DNA of 12,198 nucleotides. Origin: Candidatus Sulfopaludibacter sp. SbA3 (GTDB lineage Bacteria; Acidobacteriota; Terriglobia; 2-12-FULL-54-10). Below, piece after piece: positions 4,371 through 10,464 of this stretch (position 1 is the stretch's first letter; each line of letters starts with the position of its first letter). The DNA is taken from assembly GCA_945865705.1 (NCBI GenBank), contig CAMBEY010000061.1:1-12198 (forward strand), in the 5' to 3' direction. A model generated the notes under the pieces. That model saw nothing but the letters and a program-made list of their open reading frames with translations. It did not search any database and had not been told where the DNA came from. The translations under genes and the position numbers were made by a program.

Positions 4371-6626
4371 ATGAATCACCAGAAATTTCCCCATGCGAAG
4401 TTAGGAATCATCGTATCCGTATTTTTTTTACTGGCCCTGGGATTCACCTACTGGCCAGCGGCGCTGCCCACATCGTCGGAACTTGCGAAATCTTCGGAAT
4501 CGGCGAACCGTCTGGCGACCGGCCAGCCGCGCCTGATCTCTTCAGTGCCCATGTCGGGATCACCATCCGATCTGGACGCGCCCATGTGCGAGTGGACTCC
4601 GGTAAGCGCGGAGGCCGGCGAGGCGTTTTATCAGCCGGGGTATCAGCCGATCGCCATGCAAGCGCCCTCGGCGGATGCCGCGCGCAACTCGCGCGACATC
4701 AACCGCCGCTACATTCCCGGCGAAGACGAGCGCCCGCCGCTGCGCACCATCCGCGACACCTACCCCACTTACTCCGCGCTGGCCGTGGACTTCAATTCCA
4801 ACGAAGTGTTCCTGCAGGACGAGAACCTGTTCGGCATCAAGGTGTTTGACCGCAACACCAACACCCCGTCGAACGCCGCCTTCAGCGAGCCCAAGCGCAT
4901 GATCGACGGCCCCGAGACCAAGCTCGAGTTCAACTGCGGCCTCTATGTTGATCCCAAGACCGGCGACATCTACTCGGTGGCCAATGACACGGTGGACACC
5001 ATGGTCGTCTTCCCGCGCAACGCCGAGGGCAACGTGAAGCCGATGCGCGAGCTGCGCACGCCGCACGGCACGTTCGGCATCGCGGTGGACGAGGACGCGC
5101 AGGAACTGTTCCTGACCGTGCAGCATGAGCACGCCCTGGTGGTCTTTCGCAAGCAGGCCGCCGGCGATGAGAAAGAGTTGCGCCGCATCGAAGGCCCGCT
5201 TACCGGCCTCGAAGACCCGCACGGCGTCGCGCTCGACACCAGGAACGGCGTGGTGTACGTCAGCAACCACGGCAATTACAATGATCGCCAGAAGCCTGGC
5301 ACCGGCCGCTTCGACAAGCCCTCCATCACCGCCTATTCCATCAAGGACAGCGGCAACATCGCGCCGCTGCGCATCATCGAAGGCCCCAAGACGCAGATGA
5401 ACTGGCCGGCGTCGATGGCCTTTGATCCGGCGACGAACGAGCTGTACGTGGCCAATGATGTGGGTGACTCCGTGCTGGTGTTCGGTCCCGAGGACAAAGG
5501 CGACGTGGCTCCGCGCCGCGTCATCAAGGGACCGCGCGCGGGCATCAAGAATCCCACCGGCGTCTATCTCGATCCCAAGAACAAGGAAGTCTGGGTCGCC
5601 AACATGGGCAACCACACGGCCACCGCTTACGCCATCAACGCCAACGGCAACACGGCTCCGCTGCGCACCATCCGCAGCGCCCCGGCGGGCAAGGTGGCGC
5701 TGGCCATCGGCAATCCCGGCGGCGTCGCCTATGACAGCAAGCGCCAGGAAATTCTGGTGCCTAACTGAGTGGCTCACCCGCAGATCGCTGCATTCCCCAG
5801 GATGGGGAAGGAAAACACTCAGCCCAAGCGTTTGCTCGCCGGACAGCGCACGCTGCTCGGACGCACCATGCACGACATCCGCTACGACGCCGTGAATGAT
5901 GAGTTCATGGTTACCAACCCGTTCGCGCAGGCCATTCTGGTTTACAAGGGCGACGCCGACGGCGATGCCGCGCCGATCCGCATCATTCAAGGATCGAAGA
6001 CGCAACTGGCCGGCGCGGTTTACTCCGGCCTTGACCGGTTGGAAGTCGATCCCGTGAACAATGAGATCATCGTCGGCATCGGCCCGGCGATTATGGTATT
6101 CCCGCGCACCGCCAATGGCGATGTCGCGCCCTTGCGCATCCTGAAAGGACCGAAGACGCTGCTGCGCGGCGCGCAGACCGTGGTCGCTGACCCCATCGCC
6201 AATGTGCTGGTGGCTGGCGGCAACTACGCCGGCGGCAGCTCCGGACAAATGGGCGATCTGGGCGCGGGCGGCGGCATGGCCACTTATCCCCGCACCGCTA
6301 ACGGCGATATTCCTCCGCGCACCATCATCACCGGGCCTAAGACGGAGATCGTGCGCATCAATCAGATGGCGTTGATCCCATCGCGCGGCTGGATCGTGGC
6401 GACCCAACCCGGCGCGGGTGGCGAGGCTGAGCCGAAGAATACCTTCGTCGGCGTCTGGCACGTCAACGACAACGGCGATATCGCTCCCAAGTGGAAAATC
6501 GGCGGGCCTAAGACCACGTTGAAGAAGCCGCGCGGCGTAACCGTAAACTTGAAGGACAAGGAGATCATCGTGGCCGACATGCGCACCAACTCCGTGCTGA
6601 CCTTCAGTTTCCCGGAGATCTTCTAG
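4371..6626 (+). CDS. Exported twelve-repeat NHL-like beta-propeller protein with one in-frame UGA (candidate selenoprotein)
   Basis: Read through the TGA at 5766-5768, the frame encodes 751 residues; residue 466 is the UGA. A hydrophobic segment at residues about 11-32 is a signal peptide or anchor. From about residue 120 there are twelve repeats of roughly 50 residues with a recurring GD.AP.RIIxGPKT turn and a (E/D)hxVAN strand. This suits two six-bladed propellers. The UGA falls in repeat 7, in EILVPN-UGA-VAHPQIAAF, aligning with YVANDVGDSVLVF and WVANMGNHTATAY of repeats 5 and 6, so each half of that blade lies on a different side of the stop. Only two other cysteines are seen (Cys73, Cys189). 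Substrate and function are unknown. Alternatives to recoding are a recent nonsense mutation of a Cys or Trp codon, or a base error. Confidence 0.7.
5766..5768 (+). other. In-frame UGA, candidate selenocysteine codon
   Basis: A single TGA separates two open stretches in the same frame. Upstream and downstream sequences together complete one propeller blade. The following codon is GTG (Val). In other blades the equivalent position carries D, M, H or P, so the site is in a variable blade loop where a Cys or Sec could be tolerated. No selA, selB, selC or selD gene is in the window, so the decoding machinery cannot be judged here. Confidence 0.5.
5769..6626 (+). CDS. Downstream half of the propeller gene (would be annotated separately)
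   Basis: Conventional calling would start a 285-residue protein at the GTG directly after the TGA. I regard it as the distal part of the same gene. It is in the same frame, begins in the middle of a propeller blade, has no Shine-Dalgarno at usable distance (the nearest, AGGAAA, is about 15 nt upstream of the GTG), and has no signal peptide although its repeats match those of the exported first half. It contains the end of repeat 7 and repeats 8-12 (GDAAPIRIIQG, GDVAPLRILKG, GDIPPRTIITG, GDIAPKWKIGG turns) and no cysteine. Translational restart after the stop remains possible. Confidence 0.6.
   Translation: MAHPQIAAFPRMGKENTQPKRLLAGQRTLLGRTMHDIRYDAVNDEFMVTNPFAQAILVYKGDADGDAAPIRIIQGSKTQLAGAVYSGLDRLEVDPVNNEIIVGIGPAIMVFPRTANGDVAPLRILKGPKTLLRGAQTVVADPIANVLVAGGNYAGGSSGQMGDLGAGGGMATYPRTANGDIPPRTIITGPKTEIVRINQMALIPSRGWIVATQPGAGGEAEPKNTFVGVWHVNDNGDIAPKWKIGGPKTTLKKPRGVTVNLKDKEIIVADMRTNSVLTFSFPEIF
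5793..5809 (+). promoter_or_regulatory. SECIS-like hairpin downstream of the UGA
   Basis: TTCCCC pairs perfectly with GGGGAA around the 5-nt loop AGGAT. Thirty nucleotides separate the UGA from the loop. Bacterial SECIS elements are stem-loops inside the coding region shortly after the UGA, with G in the first loop positions; the E. coli fdhF loop also begins AGG. The bulged U of fdhF is not evident here, and the loop lies about 13 nt further from the UGA than in fdhF. A 6-bp GC-rich hairpin can also arise by chance in this sequence. Confidence 0.4.
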
Positions 6627-6659
6627 CCAAACGAGTCAGAAAAATAACGTAACATTTCC

Positions 6660-6688
6660 AAAGCAGCGCCGACATCGGCGCTGCTTTT
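6660..6688 (+). terminator. Rho-independent terminator after the propeller gene
   Basis: A perfect 13-bp inverted repeat (6660-6672 with 6675-6687) around a 2-nt centre, GC-rich and ending in TTTT, lies 34 bp after the TAG. The A-rich 5' side and T-rich 3' side suit termination on either strand. Confidence 0.85.
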
Positions 6689-6690
6689 GC

Positions 6691-6857
6691 GTCACAGTGC
6701 CGCGCGCGTCAGCGAGCGGACCGGGTTATCTTCTTGCAACGCATGGCCACAACGCTCGCGTTGATTCCGGTACGTGACACCAATCATGGTGCCCACGCCA
6801 CCCGGTCCACTCCCTCACGGCCTGCCCCGGCGTGCCGTGGGTCGCGGCTCTGTGACG
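6691..6857 (+). repeat. Dispersed repeat, copy A (about 167 bp, imperfect inverted ends)
   Basis: It begins GTCACAGTGCCGCGCGCGTC, continues AGCGAGCGGACCGGG, and ends with GGTCCACTCCCTCACGG...GTCGCGGCTCTGTGACG. The ends are imperfect inverted complements of each other. It is clearly related to the copy at 8078-8249: both ends match, and the interior shares GGCCxCAAxGCT and GACACCxATCAT blocks. Relative to that copy it carries an internal deletion and about 20 extra bases near 6821-6840. It has no coding potential and behaves like a MITE- or REP-type intergenic repeat. Confidence 0.65.
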
Positions 6858-7083
6858 CGGCAGCTAGCCCACTTTGCGGGATGGTGTATCCGAGCCGCGC
6901 CTGTCATGGAGCGTCCACAATGTGTTTGGTCGCGATTCGTTAATGATTGGAAGACCCAGGCGAGCGACCATGATCGTCACTGGTTACCCGCGCTTGGTGG
7001 CGCTATCCGACATCGTGGACGCGCCATGACTGGCGCGGCTCGGATTGCAGAGGCCGGAACTTGAACGTGGGTTCTCCGTCGGC
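6858..7083. other. Non-coding stretch between repeat copies A and B
   Basis: About 225 bp, dominated by the inverted repeat at 6888-7045. Short open frames on the plus strand have no ribosome binding sites and no recognisable family. Together with 6691-6857 and 7084-7170 it makes up about 480 bp of gene-free repeat sequence between the propeller terminator and the platform operon's 3' end. Confidence 0.5.
6888..7045. repeat. 31-bp inverted repeat around a 96-bp centre
   Basis: The arms at 6888-6918 and 7015-7045 are reverse complements at 29 of 31 positions. The left arm begins ATCCGAGCCGCGCC and the right arm ends GGCGCGGCTCGGAT. A transcript or single strand would fold into a long hairpin. 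No gene is recognised inside, and it sits between repeat copy A and the inverted copy B. Confidence 0.7.
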
Positions 7084-7112
7084 CCGCTTGCTGACGCGCG
7101 CGGCACTGTCAC
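7084..7112 (-). repeat. Dispersed repeat end, copy B, in inverted orientation
   Basis: The reverse complement begins GTGACAGTGCCGCGCGCGTC and continues AGCAAGCGG, matching the left end of copy A at 27 of 29 positions. Only this end is recognisable. With copy A it bounds the 422-bp block 6691-7112 with inverted ends. Confidence 0.65.
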
Positions 7113-7122
7113 GCAGCCGCAC

Positions 7123-7170
7123 CCGTAGGTTGGCACCTACGGCTATTCACAGTGTTGCCCTCCGGGCAAC
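7123..7170. repeat. Two adjacent perfect hairpins after the pseudopilin stop codon
   Basis: CCGTAGGT-TGGC-ACCTACGG (7123-7142) and GTTGCCC-TCC-GGGCAAC (7154-7170) are perfect 8-bp and 7-bp stems. On the minus strand the second lies one base after the pseudopilin stop, so they may protect or terminate the operon transcript, but neither has a T tract on that strand. They may equally be palindromic intergenic repeats. Confidence 0.5.
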
Positions 7171-7171
7171 T

Positions 7172-8047
7172 TCAGAAGCGGGGCTGACCACCCGACTGAT
7201 TAGGTCCTCCGCCAGCGCCAGGAGGAATGCCGATGGGCTGCTGGCCCGATGTGCCTGAATCGGCGCCAAAGGGACCGCGCTGACCGGGTATTGGGTTGAA
7301 ACCCGGGGGGCGATTACCGAAGCCACCCTGACCACCCGGTCCGCCTGGACCCCCGGGACCGCCTGGGCCACCCGGTCCGCCTGGGCCTCCGGGCCCTCCA
7401 CCGCATTGCTGGGCGAGCGGACCTTGTGCGGCGGCGGGGTCTTCGCGAAAGTTGAAGATGAATTCCCACCTGTCGTATGACAGCTGATCTTTCAGAATGC
7501 GGATGGAGGTCTTCTCGCTCATGCTGGCCACTCCGGCGATGGCTCCTCCACCGAAGGTGGGGCGCGGAGGGTTGGGCTGGGTGGCGCTGCCTTGGCTCGT
7601 TATATCGATTATCTTCAGAGATCCCATATCCGGTTTGGTCGATGGGTTGCCCGAAGACAGCGAATCCATAATCACGCAGCCGGGACCCATATGGATCAGC
7701 CGCCACTCGCCGTCAGGCGTCATGGGGTCTTTATAGAGCTTGCGGATGAAGCGCGTGTTGTTGGTGTCGAGCAGGGCCTCGAGCGAGGTGGGATAGTTGC
7801 CGGTCTTGCGCACGAAGAGCATGATCGCCTGTTTGTAGGCTTCGCCGCGGAAGATCAATTCTTCTTCGCGGTCGCGCTGCGCGTCAAAGGCATAGCTCGG
7901 CATGATGCGATAGATGACCGCGATCAGCACCGAGGCCAGCGCGACGATCACCAACAGGACGTAGCCTCGCTCGCCCCGATCACGCCGCTGCGGGCGCTGT
8001 GCTGGAGTCGCCGCTACGATGCCGGGTTGTTTGCTGAAGACCGTCAT
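7172..8047 (-). CDS. GspG-like pseudopilin with glycine-proline-rich tail
   Basis: 291 residues. A basic leader (residues 1-28, RRDRGERG) precedes the hydrophobic helix from Tyr29 (YVLLVIVALASVLIAVIY), matching a class III prepilin site with cleavage after Gly28. Residue +1 is Tyr, not Phe/Met, and +5 is Val, not the conserved Glu, as seen in tip-type minor pseudopilins. The soluble part has a GspG-like core: EAYKQAIMLFVRKTGNYPTSLEALL then YKDPMTPDGEWRLI. After Cys215 comes a low-complexity tail with seven consecutive PGG triplets, then Gly/Pro/Gln-rich sequence to the end. It would be exported and assembled by the upstream platform genes. No good Shine-Dalgarno is seen at ATG 8047. It lies 236 bp after the PilP-like gene, with a repeat between them, so it may have its own promoter. 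Confidence 0.85.
   Translation of the reverse strand: MTVFSKQPGIVAATPAQRPQRRDRGERGYVLLVIVALASVLIAVIYRIMPSYAFDAQRDREEELIFRGEAYKQAIMLFVRKTGNYPTSLEALLDTNNTRFIRKLYKDPMTPDGEWRLIHMGPGCVIMDSLSSGNPSTKPDMGSLKIIDITSQGSATQPNPPRPTFGGGAIAGVASMSEKTSIRILKDQLSYDRWEFIFNFREDPAAAQGPLAQQCGGGPGGPGGPGGPGGPGGPGGPGGQGGFGNRPPGFNPIPGQRGPFGADSGTSGQQPIGIPPGAGGGPNQSGGQPRF
7330..7402 (-). repeat. Degenerate 9-bp tandem repeat encoding PGG triplets
   Basis: On the plus strand units such as GGTCCGCCT, GGACCGCCT and GGTCCGCCT recur every 9 bases and encode repeated Gly-Gly-Pro. Such a tract is prone to slippage and length change, in whole codons when units are gained or lost. Confidence 0.7.
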
Positions 8048-8077
8048 GGCCGAACCATTCTTACTGATGCTGTTACC

Positions 8078-8249
8078 GTCACCGTGCCGCGCGCGTCAGC
8101 AAGCGGACCGGGCTGACTTACTACAACACTTGGCCGCAATGCTTGGCATTAACGTTCGCCGCAACCCTCACTTGAAATCCGCTGCGCGACACCCATCATC
8201 GTCTCCGCGCCACCGGGTCCACTCCCTGACGGTCGCGGCTCTGTCACGC
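8078..8249 (+). repeat. Dispersed repeat, copy C (about 172 bp, imperfect inverted ends)
   Basis: It begins GTCACCGTGCCGCGCGCGTC, continues AGCAAGCGGACCGGG, and ends with CCGGGTCCACTCCCTGACGG then TCGCGGCTCTGTCACG. The inner 29 bases of the two ends are reverse complements at about 23 of 29 positions. It is a direct repeat of copy A 1.39 kb away. It fills most of the gap between the PilP-like gene and the pseudopilin gene and codes for nothing recognisable. Confidence 0.65.
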
Positions 8250-8283
8250 CGCGCGCGGCTCTGTAACAACATCCGAAAAAAAC

Positions 8284-9009
8284 CTAGCGCGCGGGCGGCG
8301 GCGCGGGGGCTTCTTGCTCAGCGAGCGGAATCTCGTGCTTGCTGTGGTCGCGAATGTCTTCCAGCTCCAGCTTGCTGACGCCGATACGCAGAATCTTGTA
8401 ATGTTGCGCAACCGTCTGGCCGGTCTGGGCGATGATGATGGCGTCGCCGTTGGTGAGCAGTGCTTTAGTCAGCGAGTTGATCGTTGGGTTAGCCGAAGAA
8501 GTTCCGGAGAGTTGCGCAACGCCAAAAAACTTAAGGGGCAGAACCACCGGCGGCGGACCGGGCGGCACGACTGGTACGTCGGGCGGCACCTCATCGTCCG
8601 GCGTCTTTGCGACGGGCAGTTGCGTTCCGCCGGACTGCGCTCCAGTGGATTCTCCACTAGCGCTGCCGAAGACGAAGATGTTTCGCTTGCTGCCGGCGTA
8701 ATTCACGGCGCGGCTGCTGGCCAGCAGGTCCAGCCGCAGCGAGGGATCGAGTGGGCTGATCGCGCCCGCCGCCGCGCGCGCACTAACGGCTTTCCTGGAA
8801 CTTCCGGTGGGCGCGGCGACTGCCTGCGGCTGGCCTGCGCCATCTCCGCCAAGTATCGCCACCAGACGGTAGGCCATAAAGGCCGAAGCGCCAATCAACA
8901 GCAATAGCAGCAATGGCTTATTCACAGCGCCCAGCATTCTCCCGGCGACCGGGCTGGCCGTCGCAGTTGCCTCGAGTTTAGAGGATCGAGATGTGTTTCC
9001 CGTCATCAT
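8284..9009 (-). CDS. PilP/GspC-like inner-membrane protein
   Basis: 241 residues. A cytoplasmic N-terminus of about 30 residues, one transmembrane segment (PLLLLLLIGASAFMAYRLV, about residues 32-50), and an Ala/Pro-rich periplasmic linker with VPPGPPPVV come first. A C-terminal domain follows with LPLKFFGVA, then TNGDAIIIAQTGQTVAQHYKILRIGVSKLELEDI and a short Pro/Ala tail. The one-TM plus linker plus small beta domain layout and the LxFxGVA...V..GD pattern match GspC homology-region/PilP domains, which link the inner-membrane platform to the secretin. Identity beyond the PilP/GspC superfamily is uncertain. It begins ATGATG at 9009 and lies 56 bp after the PilO-like gene, so it is in the same operon. 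Its Shine-Dalgarno is weak (GCGGAAC). Confidence 0.7.
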   Translation of the reverse strand: MMTGNTSRSSKLEATATASPVAGRMLGAVNKPLLLLLLIGASAFMAYRLVAILGGDGAGQPQAVAAPTGSSRKAVSARAAAGAISPLDPSLRLDLLASSRAVNYAGSKRNIFVFGSASGESTGAQSGGTQLPVAKTPDDEVPPDVPVVPPGPPPVVLPLKFFGVAQLSGTSSANPTINSLTKALLTNGDAIIIAQTGQTVAQHYKILRIGVSKLELEDIRDHSKHEIPLAEQEAPAPPPAR

Positions 9010-9065
9010 ATTGTTATATCGTTCCGCTGGAAATCGCTTCGCGTGCGTTCCTCACGGCTGGCTCT

Positions 9066-9674
9066 TTACGAGGGCAGCAGATAAGTCTCCGTGGTCAGTC
9101 GCAGGCGCAAACCGGTCTCGGCCGCGCTGGCAACCTCCAGGCCGCGGATAATCCAGAAAATTTTCGATTTCTCGACTTTATTGATGAAGCGCACCACGTC
9201 GGCGTACTCGCCTTCCAGCGAAATCGAAACCTCGATGGCGGTCCAACCCAACTCGTTTTTTTCGTCCAGCAAATCATAAGAAATATTCGAGGGGCGCAGG
9301 TGATTCTGCGTGGCCAGCGCTTCGAGATCCTTCAACATACTGGAGAAAGCGTTGGCACGGCCCATGAAATTGTCGGCGGCAAACTTCTGCCCGGACTGCG
9401 TGGCCGATTGCACGCGACTGGTCAACTCACGAAGCTCGGCGACGCGCGCCCGCCCCGTCCGCTGCTGCGATTCCAGCTCCTGAATCTGAGCCTGTCGCGC
9501 CTCGGGAGAACGTCCTGGAGCCTGCAGAAGAAAGTAGAGCAATCCGGCGCAGACCACCGACAGGACAGCGCTGGCAATCTTCAATTGCATCTCCGGCCTG
9601 GTTGCGCCCAAGCGGCTGGAGGTGGCGGTGAACGGGGAGCGCGGCTCAATCCAGGAGAACAGCGATGACATCAT
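9066..9674 (-). CDS. pilO: PilO-like (GspM-type) inner-membrane platform protein
   Basis: 202 residues. The cytoplasmic N-terminus is followed by one transmembrane segment (LKIASAVLSVVCAGLLYFLL, about residues 31-50), then a coiled coil (EARQAQIQELESQQRTGRAR...) and a ferredoxin-like C-terminal domain. That domain holds the family pattern SSMLKDLEALATQNHL and ISLEGEYADVVRFINKVEKS. PilO pairs with PilN in the periplasm to link the PilM ring to PilP and the secretin. The ATG overlaps the pilN stop by four bases (ATGA), indicating translational coupling. AAGGAGG at 9682-9688 with 7-nt spacing fixes the start; a second ATG follows immediately. Confidence 0.8.
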   Translation of the reverse strand: MMSSLFSWIEPRSPFTATSSRLGATRPEMQLKIASAVLSVVCAGLLYFLLQAPGRSPEARQAQIQELESQQRTGRARVAELRELTSRVQSATQSGQKFAADNFMGRANAFSSMLKDLEALATQNHLRPSNISYDLLDEKNELGWTAIEVSISLEGEYADVVRFINKVEKSKIFWIIRGLEVASAAETGLRLRLTTETYLLPS

Positions 9675-10426
9675 CGGCGCGCCTCCTTCCGCATGACCGC
9701 AGTTTCGCCTGTCTGAATTGGGGCGGGCGGCGCAACAGACTCCGCCGCTTCCGCTGTATCGTCTGTCTCGGCTGTCTCGGCTGTTTCCTCTGCTTCGACA
9801 TCATCCTTATCGCCGGGCAACGGCACGGGCAATTCGTCCTGAGAATATACCGCGGTGAGACTCAGCTCAATCTCCCCCCCGGTTTCCTTCCCGACCGGGA
9901 ACCGCTGATCGAGCACCACGGGATTGGCGAACTGCGAAGAGTCTTCGAGCTTCTTGACGAAATCGACCAGCGGCCGGACGCTCTCGGCCACGATGGTGAG
10001 GTCCAGCACGGGCAACTGCGCCTGATTCATATCGGGCAGCTTAGGCGCGATGCTCAGGATGCGGGCACCGGCGGGAAGCGTGGCTTCCAGGTCCTGGAAC
10101 AGGCGCGTCCAGGAGAGGCTCTTCTGCGCAATCAGGGAATTGAGCAACGCCGAGCGGTTGCGTATCTGCTCGACTTGCGGAGTCTTCAGCCAATCTTCCA
10201 TCCCCTGCTGCGCGGCCTCCAGCTCACGGGCTTCGCCCTGCAACTGACTGGTGCGATCCACCAGCACGCGGAATTCATCGCGCGACTGCAACTCCGCGCG
10301 CACCGCCACGGCCGCCAACACCAGAGCCAGCAGACCCAGGCTGATGGCCGTCATGCGCAGCGGGCGAATCGCGTCGGCGGGACGGCTGGCGAGATTGATG
10401 GGCACTCTCATGCTGTTTTGCTGCAT
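9671..10426 (-). CDS. pilN: PilN-like inner-membrane platform protein
   Basis: 251 residues. The short cytoplasmic N-terminus MRVPINLASRP is the PilN segment that docks in PilM (INLLP in classical PilN). One transmembrane helix follows (ISLGLLALVLAAVAV), then a coiled coil and a ferredoxin-like domain with WTRLFQDLEATLPAGARILSI and LTIVAESVRPLVDFVKKLEDS, typical of PilN/GspL. The tail is acidic, with AET repeats encoded by GCTGTCTCG-type 9-mers on the plus strand. The start is ambiguous: GAGGAG touches ATG 10426 directly, while ATG 10411 (MRVPINL) is 15 nt from it, so neither spacing is ideal. It follows the PilM-like gene by 38 bp. Confidence 0.82.
   Translation of the reverse strand: MQQNSMRVPINLASRPADAIRPLRMTAISLGLLALVLAAVAVRAELQSRDEFRVLVDRTSQLQGEARELEAAQQGMEDWLKTPQVEQIRNRSALLNSLIAQKSLSWTRLFQDLEATLPAGARILSIAPKLPDMNQAQLPVLDLTIVAESVRPLVDFVKKLEDSSQFANPVVLDQRFPVGKETGGEIELSLTAVYSQDELPVPLPGDKDDVEAEETAETAETDDTAEAAESVAPPAPIQTGETAVMRKEARR
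9682..9688 (-). promoter_or_regulatory. Ribosome binding site of the PilO-like gene, inside pilN
   Basis: AAGGAGG on the minus strand, 7 nt before ATG 9674 and within the last codons of the PilN-like gene. It is the strongest Shine-Dalgarno seen in this operon. Confidence 0.6.
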
Positions 10427-10464
10427 CTCCTCAAACTAATACCTGCTCTAGGCGAATACGTACT

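Noticed and set aside
4560..6461. 633-codon minus-strand open frame opposite the propeller gene
   Set aside because: Its length comes from GC-rich third-position bias of the plus-strand gene. The product is His/Arg/Ala/Gly-rich with no recognisable domain, while the plus strand has repeats, signal peptide and a strong ribosome binding site. It remains open opposite the UGA, but that is expected of a shadow frame.
7330..7402. CRISPR-like array in the 9-bp repeat tract
   Set aside because: Units are 9 bp without spacers and encode PGG triplets in frame; this is a coding microsatellite.
8314..8907. Plus-strand open frame opposite the PilP/GspC-like gene
   Set aside because: It is a shadow of a membrane-protein gene that fits its operon; composition is low-complexity Arg/Gly and nothing is recognised.
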